In this document: positions 1 to 7,338 of the stretch, one piece after another
How positions within the stretch are numbered: position 1 is the stretch's first letter
Layout of the letters: each line of letters begins with the position of its first letter
DNA from: an uncultured Flavobacterium sp.
Lineage (GTDB): Bacteria; Bacteroidota; Bacteroidia; Flavobacteriales; Flavobacteriaceae
NCBI RefSeq assembly: GCF_946479975.1
Contig: NZ_CAMLIX010000065.1
Span: 1-20,900, forward strand
DNA: 20,900 bases
Direction of reading: 5' to 3'
Program-made: the position numbers and the translations under genes
Notes under the pieces: generated by a model
Databases searched by the model: none
Told to the model about the DNA's origin: nothing
The model's input: the letters and a program-made list of their open reading frames with translations, nothing else

Positions 1-1864
1 AAGTGATTGACTTAATTTTAGCCAATACTGCTTCAATTCCAGCAGGATCTGTACCCAAGATTTCGATAACACCTTGCTCATCAACTTCGTTGATTACAAT
101 AGTTGTTCCAGTAGCTTTTTGTAATTCTTGAATTACTTTTCCACCAGGTCCAATTAATGCTCCAATAAAGTTTCCAGGAATAGTTCTTGTAATGATTTTT
201 GGTGCGTGTGCTTTTACGTCAACTCTTGGAGCTGCAATAGTTTCAGTTAATTTACCTAAAATATGCAAACGTCCGTCACGAGCTTGAGCCAAAGCTTGCT
301 CCATAATGTCATAACGTAAACCATCAATTTTGATGTCCATTTGACAAGCAGTGATACCGTCAGCAGTTCCAGTTACTTTAAAGTCCATATCTCCTAAGTG
401 ATCTTCATCACCTAAGATATCAGACAATACAGCAAATTTCTCACCGTCTGTAATCAATCCCATCGCAATACCAGAAACTGGTTTTACCATTTGAACTCCA
501 GCATCCATAAGCGCCATTGTTCCAGCACAAACTGTTGCCATAGAAGAAGAACCGTTAGATTCTAAAACCTCAGAAACAATACGAATTGTATAAGGACAAT
601 CTGCAGGAATCATATTTTTTAATGCTCTTTGAGCCAGGTTACCGTGACCAACTTCTCTTCTTGAAGTTCCTCTTAATGGTTTTGCTTCACCAGTAGAGAA
701 AGGAGGGAAGTTATAGTGTAAGTAGAATTTCTCTTCACCTTGTTCTGATGGAGAATCGATTTGGTTAGCTTCTCTAGAAGTTCCTAAAGTTACTGTTGCC
801 AAAGCTTGAGTTTCTCCACGAGTAAATAAAGAAGATCCGTGAACTCTTGGTAAATAATCCGTTTCACACCAGATTGGTCTGATATCTGTAGTTTTTCTAC
901 CATCTAAACGAACTCCTAATTCTAATACTACATTACGAACAGCTTCTTTGTTTGTTTTGTAGAAATATTTAGAAACTAAATCACCGTCAGCAGCTAATTC
1001 TTCTTCAGTAAATAAAGCTTTCACTTCTTCTTTTACTTCAGCAAATGCAGCGCTTCTTTCGTGTTTAGCTGAACCTACTTTTGCAATAGCATATATTTTG
1101 TCGTATGCAGCAGCTTTTACTTTTTTGTAAATTTCTTCGTTTTCTTTCTCACCTTCGTAAGTACGAATTTCTTTTTTACCAAAAGCAGCTTGCAAACGCA
1201 ATTGTGCCTGAATTTGAACTTTGATAGCTTCGTGAGCAAATTTAATAGCTTCGATCATTTCAGCTTCTGAAATTTCTTTCATCTCACCTTCAACCATTGC
1301 TACAGAATCCATAGAAGCTCCAATCATCATGTCGATGTCTGATTTTTCTAATTCTTCTCTGCTTGGGTTGATTACTAATTTTCCGTCGATACGCGCAACA
1401 CGAACCTCAGAAATTAAGTTGTAAAATGGAATATCTGAAACTGCTAACGCTGCAGAAGCAGCTAAACCAGCTAAAGCATCTGGCATAACAGTTTCGTCAT
1501 GAGACATTAACTGAATCATAACTTGAGTTTCAGCATGGTAATCGTCTGGGAAAAGCGGACGCAATACACGGTCTACTAATCTCATTGTCAATACTTCGCT
1601 GTCGCTTGGACGTGCTTCTCTTTTAAAGAAACCTCCAGGAAAACGACCTGCTGCTGCGAATTTTTCACGGTAATCTACCGTTAATGGTAAAAAGTCAACC
1701 GCTGGGTTGCTGGTGCGAGCTGAAACTGCTGTTGCAAGAATCATAGTGTCGCCCATTCTAACTACTACAGAACCGTCAGCTTGTTTTGCTAAACGTCCTG
1801 TCTCGATTGTGATGCTTCTGCCATCACCTAAATCGATTTTTTCTACAAATAATTGTGGAATCAT
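1..1864 (-). CDS. pnp: Polyribonucleotide nucleotidyltransferase (PNPase), 3' end cut by window
   Basis: PNPase is the phosphorolytic 3'-5' exoribonuclease that degrades mRNA to nucleoside diphosphates, working as a trimer in the cytoplasm. The open frame begins with ATG at 1864 ([17 protein letters not shown]) and runs off the left edge, giving 621 visible residues of the usual 700-odd. Visible in order are the first RNase PH domain, the all-alpha linker, the second RNase PH domain with the catalytic [12 protein letters not shown] segment (Asp486 and Asp492, same numbering as E. coli), and the KH domain with its GPGG loop near residues 572-575. The C-terminal S1 domain lies outside the window. 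A purine-rich AAGGA lies 8 bases before the ATG, unusual in this AT-rich genome. The gene follows rpsO, as in many bacteria. The leader contains a large stem-loop (see 1888-1949). Assignment is near certain; the frame is open with no break. Confidence 0.98.
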   Translation of the reverse strand, partial: MIPQLFVEKIDLGDGRSITIETGRLAKQADGSVVVRMGDTMILATAVSARTSNPAVDFLPLTVDYREKFAAAGRFPGGFFKREARPSDSEVLTMRLVDRVLRPLFPDDYHAETQVMIQLMSHDETVMPDALAGLAASAALAVSDIPFYNLISEVRVARIDGKLVINPSREELEKSDIDMMIGASMDSVAMVEGEMKEISEAEMIEAIKFAHEAIKVQIQAQLRLQAAFGKKEIRTYEGEKENEEIYKKVKAAAYDKIYAIAKVGSAKHERSAAFAEVKEEVKALFTEEELAADGDLVSKYFYKTNKEAVRNVVLELGVRLDGRKTTDIRPIWCETDYLPRVHGSSLFTRGETQALATVTLGTSREANQIDSPSEQGEEKFYLHYNFPPFSTGEAKPLRGTSRREVGHGNLAQRALKNMIPADCPYTIRIVSEVLESNGSSSMATVCAGTMALMDAGVQMVKPVSGIAMGLITDGEKFAVLSDILGDEDHLGDMDFKVTGTADGITACQMDIKIDGLRYDIMEQALAQARDGRLHILGKLTETIAAPRVDVKAHAPKIITRTIPGNFIGALIGPGGKVIQELQKATGTTIVINEVDEQGVIEILGTDPAGIEAVLAKIKSIT

Positions 1865-1887
1865 AAATTTTTTCCTTATTGATTATA

Positions 1888-1949
1888 CAATGGGTTTTAG
1901 TTGTGTTGTAGTGTTGTTGTGTGTAGTTGTTGTTATCTAAAACCCAATG
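1888..1949 (-). promoter_or_regulatory. Stem-loop in the pnp 5' leader with G-free loop
   Basis: Read on the minus strand, CATTGGGTTTTAG (1949-1937) pairs with CTAAAACCCATTG (1900-1888): 12 of 13 pairs, the inner 10 perfect. The 36-base loop (1901-1936) has no G and only three T on the transcribed-sense strand, made of ACAAC/ACAC units, so it should stay single-stranded. The stem ends 23 bases before the pnp ATG. In E. coli a double-stranded pnp leader is cut by RNase III and PNPase then represses its own mRNA; a similar role here is inference. Confidence 0.6.
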
Positions 1950-1991
1950 AAAAACCAAACTTTTTTTGTTGTAATAGTATGCGTGTAATGT

Positions 1992-2026
1992 AAAAACAAA
2001 AAGAGGCACTTTCGCACCTCTTTTTT
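1992..2026 (-). terminator. Rho-independent terminator after rpsO
   Basis: On the minus strand GAGGTGC (2020-2014), loop GAAA, and GTGCCTC (2009-2003) form a 7-pair stem including two G-T pairs, with a GNRA-type tetraloop. The stem is flanked by an A run and followed by TTTTTGTTTTT. It lies just past the rpsO stop and ahead of the pnp leader, so rpsO transcripts should mostly end here, leaving pnp on read-through or its own promoter. A-runs on both sides mean it could act in both directions. Confidence 0.85.
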
Positions 2027-2033
2027 ATATTGA

Positions 2034-2300
2034 TTATTTTCTGATATTCAATACTTTGATAATCTCACGATATCTGTTGATCTCTTTCTTTTTCAAGTAA
2101 TCCAACAATGATCTTCTTTTACCTACTAATAGTACAAGAGAACGCTCAGTGTTGTAATCGTGACGATTTTTTTTCAAGTGTTCAGTTAAGTGAGAAATTC
2201 TATAAGTGAACAATGCAATTTGACCTTCTGCGCTTCCAGTGTTTGTTGCACCACCGTGTTGTGCGAAAATCTCTTCTTTCTTTTCTTTGCTTAAATACAT
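2034..2300 (-). CDS. rpsO: 30S ribosomal protein S15
   Basis: Small-subunit ribosomal protein that binds the central domain of 16S rRNA early in assembly. The 88-residue product is close to the family length of 89 and shows the S15 pattern: GSAEGQIALFTYRISHLTEHLKKN in two pieces (GSAEGQIALFTYRI, then SHLTEHLKKN) followed by the HDYNTERSLVLLVGKRRSLLDYLKK region containing the RNA-binding His-Asp and Arg-Ser-Leu-Leu-Asp-Tyr-Leu motifs. The ATG at 2300 gives the conventional N-terminus MYLSKEKKEEIF. It has a good promoter 50-90 bases upstream and a terminator downstream, so it is probably mainly a monocistronic transcript ahead of pnp. Its leader shows no obvious mimic of the 16S site, so autogenous control cannot be judged. 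Confidence 0.97.
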   Translation of the reverse strand: MYLSKEKKEEIFAQHGGATNTGSAEGQIALFTYRISHLTEHLKKNRHDYNTERSLVLLVGKRRSLLDYLKKKEINRYREIIKVLNIRK

Positions 2301-2355
2301 TCCAATATTATTTAATGATTTTTATGTATGTCGTACAACTTTTGTAAGACGGGTG

Positions 2356-2387
2356 CAAAATTAGTTTAAAAAAACAAAAGAATCAAA
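2356..2387 (-). promoter_or_regulatory. Promoter of rpsO (Bacteroidota type)
   Basis: On the minus strand TTTG (2387-2384), a 20-base spacer and TAATTTTG (2363-2356) match the Bacteroidota consensus TTTG/TTG-N17-23-TAnnTTTG exactly. Transcription should begin near 2350, giving an rpsO leader of about 50 bases. The remaining sequence up to 2490 is AT-rich; it holds only a weak 7-bp inverted repeat (2421-2427 with 2447-2453), which might mark the end of the upstream gene. Confidence 0.7.
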
Positions 2388-2490
2388 CAAAAATAAAAGA
2401 ATCTTAAAATAGGGTTTAAGAAATTCGTTTTTAATGATTTGAAGGGCGAATTTTTTCTATAATAGAAAGTTAGCTTCTGCTGAATCATTT

Positions 2491-3180
2491 TTATTTCTGA
2501 AGCTTTTTGCCATTTTGCTTCTCACTTAAAGAAGAATAAGAAAATTTGACATTGTTTTCATCAACACTTATTCCCGAAACTAAAATGCCTTTATCGTAAT
2601 TATCGCTAAATGAAGTTTTTCGAATTTTGTCATTTCCTTGCCAAATGCCTTGTTTTAAACCATTTTTTATTGCTCCTTTTTGAGTAATAAATAGGTCTGT
2701 TTCTTCATATTCGCCGTTTCCGTCGGTTACGGTTTGCGTTTTGTCTTCATTCCAGCAATTCAAAATAAGAGTTTGTGATTTTTTAGTTTTGGAATCCCAA
2801 GAATTTTGTTTTTCACACTTTTTGCTTTGATTTTCGTACCAAGTAATTTCCTTGCCAGATTTATGATCATCGGCATAATCTATAACAGATTCTTTTGCTC
2901 CATTTTTAAAATAGCAGATAAATTCTCCATCCTTTTTTAAAATATCTCTGTCGAGAGTCGAGCCAGTCATTTTCTTTCTTCCGTTTTTGTAAAAATCGGT
3001 GACCACATATCGCGCACTTTTTTGAGAATAATTGGTAATTACTCTAGTGTAAATATATTTTTCAGAAGTAGTTTCACGGTTTAAAGAGTCAAGAAAAATC
3101 TTTTTCGAAACCATATTAATCTGAGCAGATAGACCAGTTGAAATTATAACAAAAAATAATATGCAAAAGCTTTTTTTCAT
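2491..3180 (-). CDS. Secreted MORN-like repeat protein, function unknown
   Basis: The 229-residue product begins with a signal peptide (MKKSFCILFFVIISTGLSAQ, cleavage probably after Ala19 or Gln20). It then shows degenerate units of the type aromatic-x-NG-x-K/E (YKNGRKKMTG near 64-73, YFKNGAKES near 90-98, WYENQSKK near 114-121, and a GAIKNGLKQGIWQGN stretch). These resemble the MORN_2 repeats of the YwqK-like proteins common in Bacteroidota. Such proteins are often annotated as antitoxin-like on thin evidence; no toxin partner is present here. No catalytic motif is seen. The gene starts 33 bases after the sulfoxide reductase gene and is probably cotranscribed with it. Its role is unknown, and the repeat assignment is moderately sure. 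Confidence 0.75.
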   Translation of the reverse strand: MKKSFCILFFVIISTGLSAQINMVSKKIFLDSLNRETTSEKYIYTRVITNYSQKSARYVVTDFYKNGRKKMTGSTLDRDILKKDGEFICYFKNGAKESVIDYADDHKSGKEITWYENQSKKCEKQNSWDSKTKKSQTLILNCWNEDKTQTVTDGNGEYEETDLFITQKGAIKNGLKQGIWQGNDKIRKTSFSDNYDKGILVSGISVDENNVKFSYSSLSEKQNGKKLQK

Positions 3181-3213
3181 TCTGGTCTATTTTTTAAACT
3201 AAAAATAGTTCTT

Positions 3214-3669
3214 CTAGAATAATTTAGCAACCTCTTGGTTTACAAACTCTAGAAATCTTTCATCAGCTTCTGTAAACGGATCAATAACATGGCTGTCAAT
3301 ATCGATCTGACCTATATTTACTCCATTAACAAAAAGAGGGACAACAATTTCAGATTTAACAGTTAGACTGCAGGCAATATAATTGTCTTGCGCCTTAACA
3401 TCTGGCACAACAAAATTAGCATTGCTTTCTGCTACTTGACCGCAAATTCCTTTTCCAAAAGGAATAACTGTATGGTCTGTTTCTGCACCTACATAAGGTC
3501 CAAGGTGTAACGTTTTAGCTTCGTGATTGGCAAAATAAAACCCAACCCAGTTGTAATAATCTACATTCTGGTTTAATAATTGGCAGACTGCTAAAAGTTT
3601 TTCGTCTCTATTTGTTTCATTATCAGCAATAATAGTGCTTATCTTTGGTTGTAATTCTTGAAAAGTCAT
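3214..3669 (-). CDS. GAF-domain free methionine-(R)-sulfoxide reductase
   Basis: A single GAF domain of 151 residues, the size of the YebR/fRMsr family, which reduces free methionine-R-sulfoxide using thioredoxin in the cytoplasm. Family signatures are YYNWVGFYF (39-47), FGKGICGQVAES (71-82), NYIACSLTVKSEIVVPL (96-112) and IGQIDIDS (119-126). Cys76 and Cys100 are 24 residues apart, the same spacing as Cys94 and Cys118 in the E. coli enzyme as I recall it. The third family cysteine, ten residues before Cys76, appears replaced by His66. Start ATG at 3669 gives a normal N-terminus. A -7-like box TACTTTTG (3693-3686) lies 17 bases upstream, so the leader would be about 10 bases. Likely first gene of a two-gene unit, divergent from xrtF. 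Confidence 0.88.
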   Translation of the reverse strand: MTFQELQPKISTIIADNETNRDEKLLAVCQLLNQNVDYYNWVGFYFANHEAKTLHLGPYVGAETDHTVIPFGKGICGQVAESNANFVVPDVKAQDNYIACSLTVKSEIVVPLFVNGVNIGQIDIDSHVIDPFTEADERFLEFVNQEVAKLF

Positions 3670-3685
3670 GATATAAAATTTTATA

Positions 3686-3693
3686 CAAAAGTA
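3686..3693 (-). promoter_or_regulatory. Probable -7 box for the sulfoxide reductase gene
   Basis: On the minus strand TACTTTTG fits TAnnTTTG and lies 17 bases from the ATG at 3669. The only upstream TTTG (3711-3708) has a 14-base spacer, shorter than usual, so the -33 element is uncertain. Confidence 0.45.
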
Positions 3694-3718
3694 TTTAAAG
3701 CTAAACTCAAAAAATACA

Positions 3719-3726
3719 TAAATTTG
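3719..3726 (+). promoter_or_regulatory. Possible -7 box for xrtF
   Basis: TAAATTTG fits TAnnTTTG on the plus strand and lies 13 bases before the TTG start of xrtF. The implied transcription start near 3732 would leave a leader of only a few bases. No clear -33 TTG is seen, so this remains tentative. Confidence 0.35.
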
Positions 3727-3739
3727 AAAAAAAAATCTC

Positions 3740-4276
3740 TTGAAAAAATATTTAGTCCAGTTTAAACCGTTTTTAATTTTCGTAGGGATCTTTTTCTTAA
3801 CGTATATCGTTCTGACGATGCTTTACAAATACTATCTAAATAGTTATGAAGCCACAGATCTTGATGGCATAACAAAAATGGTCAGCAACAGTACAGATTG
3901 GCTGCTAAAGCTGTTTAATTATGATGTAAGCGTTGTAAAATATCCTCAAAAACCTTGGACAAAAGTTATTCTAAATGGTGTTTATCTGGCAGATATAATA
4001 GAAGGATGTAATGCAGTAAGCGTAATGATTCTTTTTGTTTCTTTTGTTGCCGCCTTTTCAGGAAAACTAAAAGAAACCACTTTATTTATAATTTTAGGAG
4101 TGCTTTCTATATATGTTTTGAATGTGATTAGAATTGCATTTCTAACAGTTCTTTTGTTTTATTTTCCAAAACAAAATCATTTACTTCATGGAGTTATATT
4201 TCCGTTAATTATTTACGGATATGTCTTTATCTTGTGGATTTTTTGGATCAATAGATTTTCAAAATATGCTAAATAG
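3740..4276 (+). CDS. xrtF: Exosortase family protein XrtF
   Basis: A multi-pass inner-membrane cysteine transpeptidase-like protein of the exosortase/archaeosortase superfamily. These enzymes are thought to cleave C-terminal sorting signals of exported proteins. The 178-residue product carries the superfamily triad: Cys90 in IIEGCNAVSVM, Arg131 in LNVIRIAFL and His150 in NHLLHGVIFP. Hydrophobic segments lie near 10-29, 84-106, 114-141 and 148-170. The start is taken as TTG at 3740: a stop (TGA, 3725) precedes it in frame, the next in-frame ATG is codon 27 inside TM1, and MKKYLVQFKPF is a natural N-terminus. The gene overlaps its membrane partner by 11 bases. No protein in the window ends in a PEP-CTERM-like tail, so the substrate is not visible. 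Confidence 0.9.
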   Translation: MKKYLVQFKPFLIFVGIFFLTYIVLTMLYKYYLNSYEATDLDGITKMVSNSTDWLLKLFNYDVSVVKYPQKPWTKVILNGVYLADIIEGCNAVSVMILFVSFVAAFSGKLKETTLFIILGVLSIYVLNVIRIAFLTVLLFYFPKQNHLLHGVIFPLIIYGYVFILWIFWINRFSKYAK

Positions 4277-4712
4277 TTTAAAAGAAAATAAACTTCAGAT
4301 TCTTATTGCAGTAGTTGTAATAATGTGTTTCGCGCTTATTAGAAATTTCGAAACAAAATTGTTTTATGATCCTTTTTTGAAGTATTTTACAGATGATTTT
4401 ATCAATTTGCCTTTTCCTAAATACGACGCTTTAAAACTTTTCTTCGGACTTCTTTTTCGTTATTTTCTAAATTCAGTTTTATCGCTTTTATTAATTTATG
4501 GCTTGTTTCAAGATCGCGAGATCATTAAATTCAGCTTATTTGTATACGTCTTTTTTCTAGTAGTACTTTTAACGATGTTTTTTATCATTCTGAAATTTTT
4601 TCCAGATGCAAGCTGGCTTCTTTTTTATGTCCGCCGATTTATAATTCAGCCCATTTTAGTATTGCTGTTTATTCCGGGATTTTACTATCAGCTTCAGAAA
4701 TCAAAAAAATAA
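4266..4712 (+). CDS. Exosortase F system-associated membrane protein
   Basis: A 148-residue integral membrane protein with hydrophobic segments near residues 10-24, 59-80, 88-110 and 121-141. Families of this size and position are known as the exosortase F-associated protein of flavobacteria, always paired with XrtF; its biochemical role is unknown. I chose ATG at 4266 (MLNSLKENKLQILIAVVV), which overlaps xrtF by 11 bases, as expected for translational coupling. An earlier in-frame ATG at 4221 would add 15 residues lying entirely inside xrtF coding sequence and is less likely. No catalytic residues are apparent. The identification rests on context plus size and topology. Confidence 0.8.
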   Translation: MLNSLKENKLQILIAVVVIMCFALIRNFETKLFYDPFLKYFTDDFINLPFPKYDALKLFFGLLFRYFLNSVLSLLLIYGLFQDREIIKFSLFVYVFFLVVLLTMFFIILKFFPDASWLLFYVRRFIIQPILVLLFIPGFYYQLQKSKK

Positions 4713-4747
4713 CATTTGTTTTGGTTTTTTTATCGATAGTTTTTGAA

Positions 4748-4755
4748 TAGTTTTG
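4748..4755 (+). promoter_or_regulatory. Probable -7 box just before the HYC/CC/PP gene
   Basis: TAGTTTTG fits TAnnTTTG and ends only 4 bases before the ATG at 4760. Possible upstream TTTG elements are at 4715-4718 and 4720-4723, the nearer with a 24-base spacer, slightly long. If used, the message would be leaderless or nearly so. Confidence 0.45.
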
Positions 4756-4759
4756 CAGT

Positions 4760-5158
4760 ATGAATTTAAAAAAGTGTACAGGACTGTTTTTAGCGTTCCT
4801 ATTATTGGTTTCCAATATTGGGTTTGCTTTTGATGTACATTATTGTGGAGGAAAAATTGCTTCCATTTCATTAAATACAACTGTAGAACCCGTAGTTGAA
4901 AAAAAATGCTGTGGTTCTAAAGAAAAAAAGAATTCTTGCTGTAAAGATAAAGTCGTTCATTTCGAAAAGAAATCAGACGATGCGACAATTAAATTCTTCT
5001 TCTTTCAATTTGCTTTTCCAGCGGTTATTCAAGATTACAAACCTTTAGTTTTTTTAGAACTTCCAAGTTTTAAAAAGAGAGAAGTGCTGTCGTATTACGC
5101 AGATGCGAATGCGCCCCCCTTATTCAAATTATACCATCAGTATATTTTTTATTCCTGA
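4760..5158 (+). CDS. HYC/CC/PP family cysteine-rich exported protein
   Basis: A 132-residue protein with an N-terminal signal sequence or anchor (MNLKKCTGLFLAFLLLVSNI). It shows the three features that name the HYC_CC_PP family of Bacteroidota: His27-Tyr28-Cys29 just after the export signal, Cys50-Cys51 and Cys60-Cys61 pairs in a lysine-rich segment, and Ala-Pro-Pro at 118-120 near the C-terminus. The clustered Cys and His suggest binding of a thiophilic metal such as copper in the periplasm, but this is inferred from composition and neighbours. The gene lies 119 bases ahead of a TonB-dependent receptor with a Cys-Cys plug motif and a secreted HMA protein, which supports a shared metal role. 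ATG at 4760 is the only sensible start for the signal sequence. Confidence 0.82.
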   Translation: MNLKKCTGLFLAFLLLVSNIGFAFDVHYCGGKIASISLNTTVEPVVEKKCCGSKEKKNSCCKDKVVHFEKKSDDATIKFFFFQFAFPAVIQDYKPLVFLELPSFKKREVLSYYADANAPPLFKLYHQYIFYS

Positions 5159-5277
5159 TTTTAATGTTTTAAGATAAAACACGAGTCTTAGTTAAGGCTT
5201 TGTGTTTACATTTTGATTGTTTTTTGTTTTCGAAAAAGATCAAAAATGTATTTCCATTCAACATTAAAATCATTTTT

Positions 5278-7284
5278 ATGCAAAAAAATATAATGCTTTT
5301 TGCAGCGTTTTTACTTTCTGTTTCTATGTTTTCACAAGAAGATTTAGAAGAAGTAAAAATCAATAAAAAGCAAAAAGGAATTAAAAAATCCTATACGTTA
5401 ACGACCAATACTTCATTAATTACAAGCAAAGAATTACTAAAAGCTGCTTGTTGTAATTTGGCCGAAAGTTTTGAAACAAATCCATCAATCGATGTCAATT
5501 TTTCTGATGCCTTAACAGGAACCAAACAAATCAAAATGCTTGGTTTAACAAGTCCTTATTTAATGATTACAGAAGAAAATATTCCTTCTGTAAGAGGAGC
5601 TTCTCAGGCTTACGGTCTATCTTTTACACCAGGAACATGGATCGAAAGTGTTCAAATTACAAAAGGAGCGGGAAGTGTAATTAATGGTTATGAAAGTATT
5701 TCGGGCCAAATTAATACAGAACTTTTAAAACCTTTAAATGATGTTCCTTTCTTCTTGAATGCCTACGGTTCAACCGATTCTCGATTTGAGTTAAATACTC
5801 ATTTCAATAAAAAATTATCAGATAAATGGGCTACAAGTTTATTTGTTCACGGGAATGCGCGTGTAGCAAAAAACGACATGAATGATGACGGTTTTCTTGA
5901 TAATCCGTTAGGAAAACAAATCAATGTTTTAAACCGTTACCAATATTATAATCCAGAAAGTGGTTTGGTTAGTTTTATCAATTTCAGATATATGAATGAT
6001 AAAAAACAAACAGGAGAACTTGATTTTGATAAAGATCGTGACCGCGGTACAACAAATCACTGGGGATCAGAAATCAATACTGAACGATTTGATGTTTCTA
6101 CCAAAATTGGTTATGTGTTTAAAGATATGCCGTATCAAAGTATTGGTTTTCAAAATGCTTTTAATACCCACAGACAAGATTCTTATTTCGGTTTAAATCA
6201 ATACGATATCAAGCAAAACAGTTTTTATTCTAATTTGATTTTCAATTCGATCATTAGCAATACTATGCATAAGTTTACAACTGGTTTGAACTTTACGTAC
6301 GATCAATATCAGGAATTTGTAAATGTTACAGATTATAGTAGAATTGACAACTCAGTTGGAGCGTTTTTTGAATATACTTACGACAATACAGATAATTTCA
6401 GTTTAATTTTGGGAGGAAGAGTAGATAACCACAACCGATTAGGTTTGTTTGTAACTCCGAGATTACACATGCGATATAATCCTTGGAAAAATGGAGTACT
6501 TCGTTTTTCAGCAGGAAGAGGAAAACGTACCGCTAATATTTTTGCCGAAAACCAACAGCTTTTTGCAAGTTCTAGAGCCTTTTCAATTTTAGATTCAAGC
6601 GGAAAAGTATATGGTTTAAATCCAGAAATTGCATGGAATTACGGAATTAGTTTTTCTCAGAAATTTAAATTATTTAATAAAAATGCCGATGCAGGATTTG
6701 ATATCTACAGAACCGATTTTCAAAATCAAGCAGTGGTAGATTTAATGCAGAGTCCACTGCAAGTCTTATTTTATGATTTAAAGGGAAGTTCTTTTGCAAA
6801 CAGTCTTCAAGTAGAATTTAATTATGAGCTTATTCGCAATTTAAACCTGAGAACAGCTTATAAATATTACGATATACAAACTGATTATTTAAGAGGTTCG
6901 TTTCAGCGTCCGTTGCAGGCAAAACACCGTTTCTTAGGAAATTTAGAATACGAAACCACTTTGAATGATGACAAACAATGGAGGTTCGATTTCACGTATA
7001 ATTGGTCAGGAAAACAGCAATTGCCTTATACGGCTTCAAATCCTGAAGCAGATCAATTTCCAGATTTTTCGCCAGCTTATGCAGTTATGAATGCACAAGT
7101 AACACGTGTTTTTTCTTCTGTTTTTGAAGTTTACGTGGGAGGGGAGAATATTGGAAATTACAAACAAGAAAAAGCAATTTTAGGAGCAGAAAATCCTTTT
7201 GGACCCAATTTTGATGCGTCTGTAGCATATGCACCAATTTTTGGTCAAATGTATTATGCAGGATTAAGATTTAAGATTAAATAA
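5278..7284 (+). CDS. TonB-dependent outer membrane receptor, probable metal uptake
   Basis: A 668-residue TonB-dependent transporter that would move a substrate through a 22-stranded outer-membrane barrel using TonB energy. A signal peptide (MQKNIMLFAAFLLSVSMFSQ) is followed at once by a TonB-box-like DLEEVKI (22-28), then the plug (about 45-155; LITSKELLKAACCNLAESFE in short, with VQITKGAGSVINGYESISG as the plug end) and a long barrel of alternating aromatic strands ending in YYAGLRFKIK. The carboxypeptidase-like beta-sandwich that starts most Bacteroidota receptors is absent. Cys58-Cys59 at the start of the plug is unusual. The start is ATG 5278; an in-frame ATG at 5200 would add 26 residues ahead of a perfect signal peptide and is rejected. 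Between a Cys-rich protein and an HMA protein, a copper-like substrate is a reasonable inference. Confidence 0.88.
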   Translation: MQKNIMLFAAFLLSVSMFSQEDLEEVKINKKQKGIKKSYTLTTNTSLITSKELLKAACCNLAESFETNPSIDVNFSDALTGTKQIKMLGLTSPYLMITEENIPSVRGASQAYGLSFTPGTWIESVQITKGAGSVINGYESISGQINTELLKPLNDVPFFLNAYGSTDSRFELNTHFNKKLSDKWATSLFVHGNARVAKNDMNDDGFLDNPLGKQINVLNRYQYYNPESGLVSFINFRYMNDKKQTGELDFDKDRDRGTTNHWGSEINTERFDVSTKIGYVFKDMPYQSIGFQNAFNTHRQDSYFGLNQYDIKQNSFYSNLIFNSIISNTMHKFTTGLNFTYDQYQEFVNVTDYSRIDNSVGAFFEYTYDNTDNFSLILGGRVDNHNRLGLFVTPRLHMRYNPWKNGVLRFSAGRGKRTANIFAENQQLFASSRAFSILDSSGKVYGLNPEIAWNYGISFSQKFKLFNKNADAGFDIYRTDFQNQAVVDLMQSPLQVLFYDLKGSSFANSLQVEFNYELIRNLNLRTAYKYYDIQTDYLRGSFQRPLQAKHRFLGNLEYETTLNDDKQWRFDFTYNWSGKQQLPYTASNPEADQFPDFSPAYAVMNAQVTRVFSSVFEVYVGGENIGNYKQEKAILGAENPFGPNFDASVAYAPIFGQMYYAGLRFKIK

Positions 7285-7338
7285 AAGCTGCAATAGCAGT
7301 ATCAAATAGCAATAACAATATCAATAAAAATAAATAAA

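Noticed and set aside
1901..1936. GT-rich repeat stretch as a microsatellite or CRISPR-like repeat
   Set aside because: No regular unit or spacers; it is better explained as the loop of the pnp leader stem.
1707..2009. Short open frames on both strands at the start of pnp and in its leader
   Set aside because: They arise from the pnp coding strand and from the low-complexity GT/AC leader; products have repetitive or random composition and no ribosome site.
2421..2453. Inverted repeat AAATTCG/CGAATTT as a terminator for the MORN-like gene
   Set aside because: Seven mostly A-T pairs, a 19-base loop and no following T run on the minus strand.
3184..3205. A-T-only hairpin CTATTTTT/AAAAATAG between the sulfoxide reductase and MORN-like genes
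   Set aside because: Likely chance in such AT-rich DNA; stem too weak to act as a terminator.
4221..4265. Earlier ATG for the exosortase-associated protein
   Set aside because: It adds 15 residues wholly inside xrtF; the 4266 ATG gives the expected short overlap and an ordinary N-terminus.
5200..5277. In-frame upstream ATG extending the TonB receptor by 26 residues
   Set aside because: The downstream ATG at 5278 begins a clean signal peptide; the added residues would bury it.
7285..7338. AAT/CAAT-rich spacer between receptor and HMA genes as a tandem repeat
   Set aside because: Units are irregular and short; no period holds for more than two copies.
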